A stretch of DNA of 9,425 bases, from assembly GCA_020859645.1 (NCBI GenBank), contig JAJBVU010000011.1, forward strand, positions 1 to 9,425. The letters are read 5' to 3'. Under the pieces are notes generated by a model. The model did not search any database, was not told where the DNA came from, and saw nothing but the letters and a program-made list of their open reading frames with translations. Within the stretch, counting starts at the first letter, position 1. Each line of letters begins with the position of its first letter. The DNA is from Eubacterium sp. (lineage in GTDB: Bacteria > Bacillota > Clostridia > Lachnospirales > CAG-274). Of the stretch, positions 6,705 through 9,425 are shown in pieces. A program made the position numbers and the translations under genes.

Positions 6705-6749
6705 TCATAAAATAACGGCTTATGGTCAAAAAGTGCGGAGGTGTAAAAA

Positions 6750-7535
6750 ATGTCTCTGTTTTATGAGGTTTTAAAATCAGATTTTTCGGTAATTCATAAC
6801 AAAAGAGCCATTCGATTTAAGGAGCATATGCACAAATATATAGAAATTTTATATGTTTTCGAGGGGTCGCAGGTGATTTTTGTAGACGAGACGCCTTATA
6901 AAGTGGACAAAGGGGAAGCCGTAATTGTTTTCCCCGATATTGCCCATTCATATTATAAAGAGGACACAGACTACGCCGATGAGCTTTTAATTATTTTCGA
7001 CCCGCTGTACCTTTCAAGCCTTTTCCCCTCAATTGACAGAATTTACGCCGAAAATCCTTATATAACAAGAGGCTCTATTAATGAAGAAACACGATACGCC
7101 ATGAAGGCTCTTTCACAGAAGCCGTCGGCGGAAATCCGCCTTGCCTACACGATAATAGCCTTTTCCAATCTCTTAAAGCAAATAAAGCCTGTTCAAAGGC
7201 CGCAGGCACCCGTTAAGGATTTGACCTCAAGGCTTGTAGCCTACATAGACGCAAACTACGCCGAGGACATAACAAGAGAAGGGCTTGCAAGGGAATTTGC
7301 CGTAAGCAAATATCACATTTCACGAATTTTCACGGAAAGCTTTAAAAAGAGCCTTCCTCTTTATCTTACGGAAGTCAGGTGCAGCCATGCAGCAAGGCTT
7401 ATCAGAACCACCGATTTAAAGCTTACCGCCGTTGCAAGAATGACAGGCTTTAAGTCAATAAGAACATTTAACAGGGGATTTAAGGAAATTTTCGGAGTTA
7501 CCCCCTCTGAATACAAAAAAAGTTTTTTGCAGTAA
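6750..7535 (+). CDS. AraC-family transcriptional regulator
   Basis: A 261-residue cytoplasmic DNA-binding protein. Residues about 20-95 form a cupin-like sensor domain with HMHKYIEILYVFEGS (His26, His28, Glu32) and FPDIAHSYY (His66), the residues that line the ligand pocket in this family. Residues 160-258 carry the paired AraC helix-turn-helix: ITREGLAREFAVSKYHISRIF (174-194), then LTAVARMTGFKSIRTFNRGF (225-244) and the family signature ending FGVTPSEYKK. GGAGGT lies 7 bases before ATG 6750. It is divergent from the operon encoding the GH3 enzyme, the usual arrangement for a sugar-responsive activator, so control of that operon is a reasonable inference. The inducer cannot be read from sequence; a pentose or xylo-oligosaccharide would fit the GH3 enzyme. 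Family assignment is secure. Confidence 0.93.
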   Translation: MSLFYEVLKSDFSVIHNKRAIRFKEHMHKYIEILYVFEGSQVIFVDETPYKVDKGEAVIVFPDIAHSYYKEDTDYADELLIIFDPLYLSSLFPSIDRIYAENPYITRGSINEETRYAMKALSQKPSAEIRLAYTIIAFSNLLKQIKPVQRPQAPVKDLTSRLVAYIDANYAEDITREGLAREFAVSKYHISRIFTESFKKSLPLYLTEVRCSHAARLIRTTDLKLTAVARMTGFKSIRTFNRGFKEIFGVTPSEYKKSFLQ

Positions 7536-7578
7536 AAAAGACCGACAGCTTACATTTTGCAAACTGCCGATCTTTTTT
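7534..7578. terminator. Strong hairpin terminator between convergent genes
   Basis: Arms 7534-7553 and 7559-7578 enclose a 5-base loop. Each strand has an A6 run before and a T6 run after the GC-richer core, so it can end both the AraC gene and the ammonium transporter gene. Four positions are A-C mismatches on the plus strand but G-U wobbles on the minus strand, giving an unbroken 20-bp stem only in the transporter transcript. Confidence 0.88.
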
Positions 7579-7620
7579 ATAAATAAGGATTTTATGGAAA
7601 AGTGAAGTTAAAACTCTATA

Positions 7621-9420
7621 TTACTCAACGTCCTCCAAAGCTGCTGCGTCCTCTTCGCCTGTACGGATTTTAACAACTCTGTCTACGTTGTAAACGAAAA
7701 TCTTACCGTCGCCAATGTGACCTGTGTAAAGAACCTTCTTAGCCTTTTCGATTACAGTGTCAACAGGGATTGAAGAAACAACAACCTCAACCTTAACCTT
7801 GGGAATAAGTGTTGCGTCGATTTCAGCTCCACGATATTTCTCGCCTACGCCCTTTTGGATACCGCAGCCGGAAACCTGTGTTACTGTCATACCTGTTACA
7901 CCGATTTCATTCATAGCACGGCGTATTGCGTCATACTTAGCAAGTCTTGCTATAATAACTACCTTATAAATGCCTGAAAGTGATTCAACGGGAACTCTCT
8001 GAACCTTAACGGCTGCGTTCTTCTGAGCTTCGCTTGCTTCAGCATAAACGTCTGAGCCGATTTGTGTATTTTCGTTTTCTTCCATCATATGGTTTGTTGT
8101 ATCCATAATTGCAAAGCCTGCATAAGCTGAAGGAAGACCGTGTTCTGTTGCGTCAAGACCTACGATTTCTTCTTCGGGAGTTACTCTGAGACCGATTACT
8201 GCCTTAATTACTAAGAAAGTAATTGTAATTGTTACTGCTGTCCAAAGTGCTGTTGCGCATACACCTAAAATCTGAATACCCAAAAGGTGGAAGCCGCCGC
8301 CGTAGAAAAGACCTTCGCCGGCAATCTGGTTAGCGCCGAAGCTAACGCCGTCGCCGAAGCCTCTTGCAAATGCGGGAGCAGTTTCTGTTGCGAAAAGACC
8401 TACTGCCAAAGTACCCCAAATACCGTTTAACATATGTACTGCTACTGCGCCTACAGGGTCGTCTATTCTGAGAACGTTGTCAAGAAGCCATACGCCGAAT
8501 ACTACCAAAACGCCTGCTACAGCGCCGATTATGATTGCGCCGAAGGCATCGCAGACATCACAGGGAGCTGTAATAGCTACAAGACCTGCAAGTGAAGCGT
8601 TAAGACACATTGATACATCGGGCTTGCCGAACTTAACCCATGTGAATACCATACAAACTACTGTTGCAACAGCGGGAGCAATTGTTGTTGTTACGAAGAT
8701 TGAACCAAGCTCTTCTACTGAAACAGCTGCTGCGCCGTTGAAGCCGTACCAGCCAAGCCAGAGAATGAATACACCGAGACAGCCTATAGGAAGGTTGTGA
8801 CCGGGGAAAGCATTGACCTTAGTGATCTTGCCGGATTTGTCCTTAGAGAACTTACCGATACGGGGACCTAAGATTGCTGCACCGATGAGGGCGCTGATAC
8901 CGCCGACCATATGAATACAGTTAGAACCTGCGAAATCGTGGAAGCCGATCTGTGAAAGCCAGCCGCCGCCCCATGTCCAGTGAGCTTCTATGGGGTAGAT
9001 AAGAGCAGAGATAACTGCCGAATAAATACAGTAGGAAAGGAACTTTGTTCTTTCTGCCATAGCACCGGAAACGATTGTTGCGGTGGTAGCGCAGAATACT
9101 AAGTTGAATATGAAGTTTGACCAGTCGAAATCGGCATAGCTTGTGAAAATGTCAAAGCCGGGTTTGCCGATTAAGCCCATCATATCCTCGCCTAAAAGAA
9201 GACCGAAGCCTATGATAATGAACATTACTGTACCTATACAGAAGTCCATAAGGTTCTTCATAAGGATGTTGCCGGAGTTTTTAGCTCTTGTAAAGCCTGC
9301 CTCTACCATAGCGAAGCCTGCCTGCATCCAGAAAACAAGAGCTGCGCCGATCAAAAACCAAACGCCGAAAAGATTGTCTGTTACTAATTGAGTTACTTCA
9401 TTTAATACATCAGGTGTCAT
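7621..9420 (-). CDS. amt: Ammonium transporter fused to a P-II (GlnB-like) domain
   Basis: A 599-residue inner-membrane protein. Residues about 15-410 are an Amt channel with about 11 membrane segments: VEAGFTRAKNSGNILMKNL, TIVSGAMAER (115-124), Asp162 and pore His170 in HDFAGSNCIHMVGG, Phe227 in WYGFNG, and the second pore His329 in AVHMLNGIWG. The usual cytoplasmic tail, GLDATEHGLPSAYAGF, follows at 421-436. After an acidic linker (about 440-482) comes a complete P-II domain (484-595): MTVTQVSGCGIQKG, the T-loop, TGHIGDGKIFV and KIRTGEEDAAAL. P-II proteins sense ATP/ADP and 2-oxoglutarate and close Amt channels by inserting the T-loop, so here gate and sensor are one chain. The tyrosine uridylylated in enteric GlnB (Tyr51) is Ile534. 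Start ATG 9420 is only five bases from the window edge, so its ribosome site is not visible and an upstream start cannot be excluded. Ends at TAA 7621-7623. Confidence 0.95.
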   Translation of the reverse strand: MTPDVLNEVTQLVTDNLFGVWFLIGAALVFWMQAGFAMVEAGFTRAKNSGNILMKNLMDFCIGTVMFIIIGFGLLLGEDMMGLIGKPGFDIFTSYADFDWSNFIFNLVFCATTATIVSGAMAERTKFLSYCIYSAVISALIYPIEAHWTWGGGWLSQIGFHDFAGSNCIHMVGGISALIGAAILGPRIGKFSKDKSGKITKVNAFPGHNLPIGCLGVFILWLGWYGFNGAAAVSVEELGSIFVTTTIAPAVATVVCMVFTWVKFGKPDVSMCLNASLAGLVAITAPCDVCDAFGAIIIGAVAGVLVVFGVWLLDNVLRIDDPVGAVAVHMLNGIWGTLAVGLFATETAPAFARGFGDGVSFGANQIAGEGLFYGGGFHLLGIQILGVCATALWTAVTITITFLVIKAVIGLRVTPEEEIVGLDATEHGLPSAYAGFAIMDTTNHMMEENENTQIGSDVYAEASEAQKNAAVKVQRVPVESLSGIYKVVIIARLAKYDAIRRAMNEIGVTGMTVTQVSGCGIQKGVGEKYRGAEIDATLIPKVKVEVVVSSIPVDTVIEKAKKVLYTGHIGDGKIFVYNVDRVVKIRTGEEDAAALEDVE

Positions 9421-9425
9421 AATAA

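Larger units (their letters stand above)
6636..6736. promoter_or_regulatory. Four AAGTGY motifs, candidate regulator half-sites
   Basis: AAGTGT at 6636-6641 and AAGTGC at 6731-6736 lie on the plus strand. AAGTGC (6661-6666) and AAGTGT (6667-6672) lie in tandem on the minus strand. The copies at 6636 and 6667 form an inverted repeat, and the tandem pair abuts the predicted operon start site. AraC-type proteins commonly bind pairs of such short sites. The motif was found by eye, so chance occurrence is possible. Confidence 0.35.

Noticed and set aside
7757..9391. Three plus-strand open frames opposite the ammonium transporter gene, the longest 107 codons at 8477-8800
   Set aside because: The protein sequences are Thr-, Pro- and Ser-rich shadows of a strongly conserved membrane protein, with no domain match or start signals.
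1..9425. Insertion sequences, phage genes, CRISPR arrays, tRNA or rRNA genes
   Set aside because: No transposase or integrase frame, no regular repeat-spacer series and no cloverleaf or rRNA-like segments were seen on reading both strands.

Overview
The window looks like chromosomal DNA of a low-to-medium GC Clostridia-type Firmicute, probably a fibre-degrading gut or anaerobic-digester bacterium. The pointers are AGGAGG-type ribosome binding sites throughout, a type I dockerin, a large multi-modular secreted GH3 enzyme of the beta-xylosidase type, and an ammonium transporter of the clostridial style. I cannot name a species. No mobile element, CRISPR array, tRNA or rRNA was seen.

Left part (1-1210, plus strand): the 3' end of hpt (hypoxanthine phosphoribosyltransferase), whose start lies outside the window, followed by a two-gene type II toxin-antitoxin module. 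The toxin gene is clearly more AT-rich than hpt (hand count: 29% GC over 841-1140 against 41% over 121-420). A hairpin terminator at 1173-1211 separates these genes from the oppositely oriented operon.

Centre (1225-6605, minus strand): three closely spaced genes transcribed from right to left, with gaps of about 20 bases. They encode an exported rhodanese-domain protein, a 1314-residue secreted GH3 glycosidase with a CBM6-like insert and several accessory modules, and a 207-residue secreted dockerin protein with no catalytic domain. All three have signal peptides, so this is an extracellular carbohydrate-processing operon. The dockerin protein may link to a cohesin-bearing scaffold or cell-surface protein encoded elsewhere.

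Regulator (6750-7535, plus strand): an AraC-family regulator is divergent from the operon. The shared 144-base intergenic region carries a good sigma-A promoter for araC, an overlapping divergent -10 box for the operon with a poor -35, and four AAGTGY motifs. The simplest model is that the regulator senses a plant-polysaccharide breakdown product and switches the GH3 operon on.

Right part (7534-9420): a strong hairpin terminator shared by two convergent genes, then an ammonium transporter fused to a C-terminal P-II (GlnB-like) domain on the minus strand, with its start only five bases from the window edge. It is probably unrelated to the carbohydrate operon.

The most unusual points are the combination of exported rhodanese, GH3 and free-standing dockerin protein in one operon, the overlapping divergent promoters, and the Amt-PII fusion whose T-loop lacks the classical uridylylated tyrosine. 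None of these is proven to be a new system from sequence alone.
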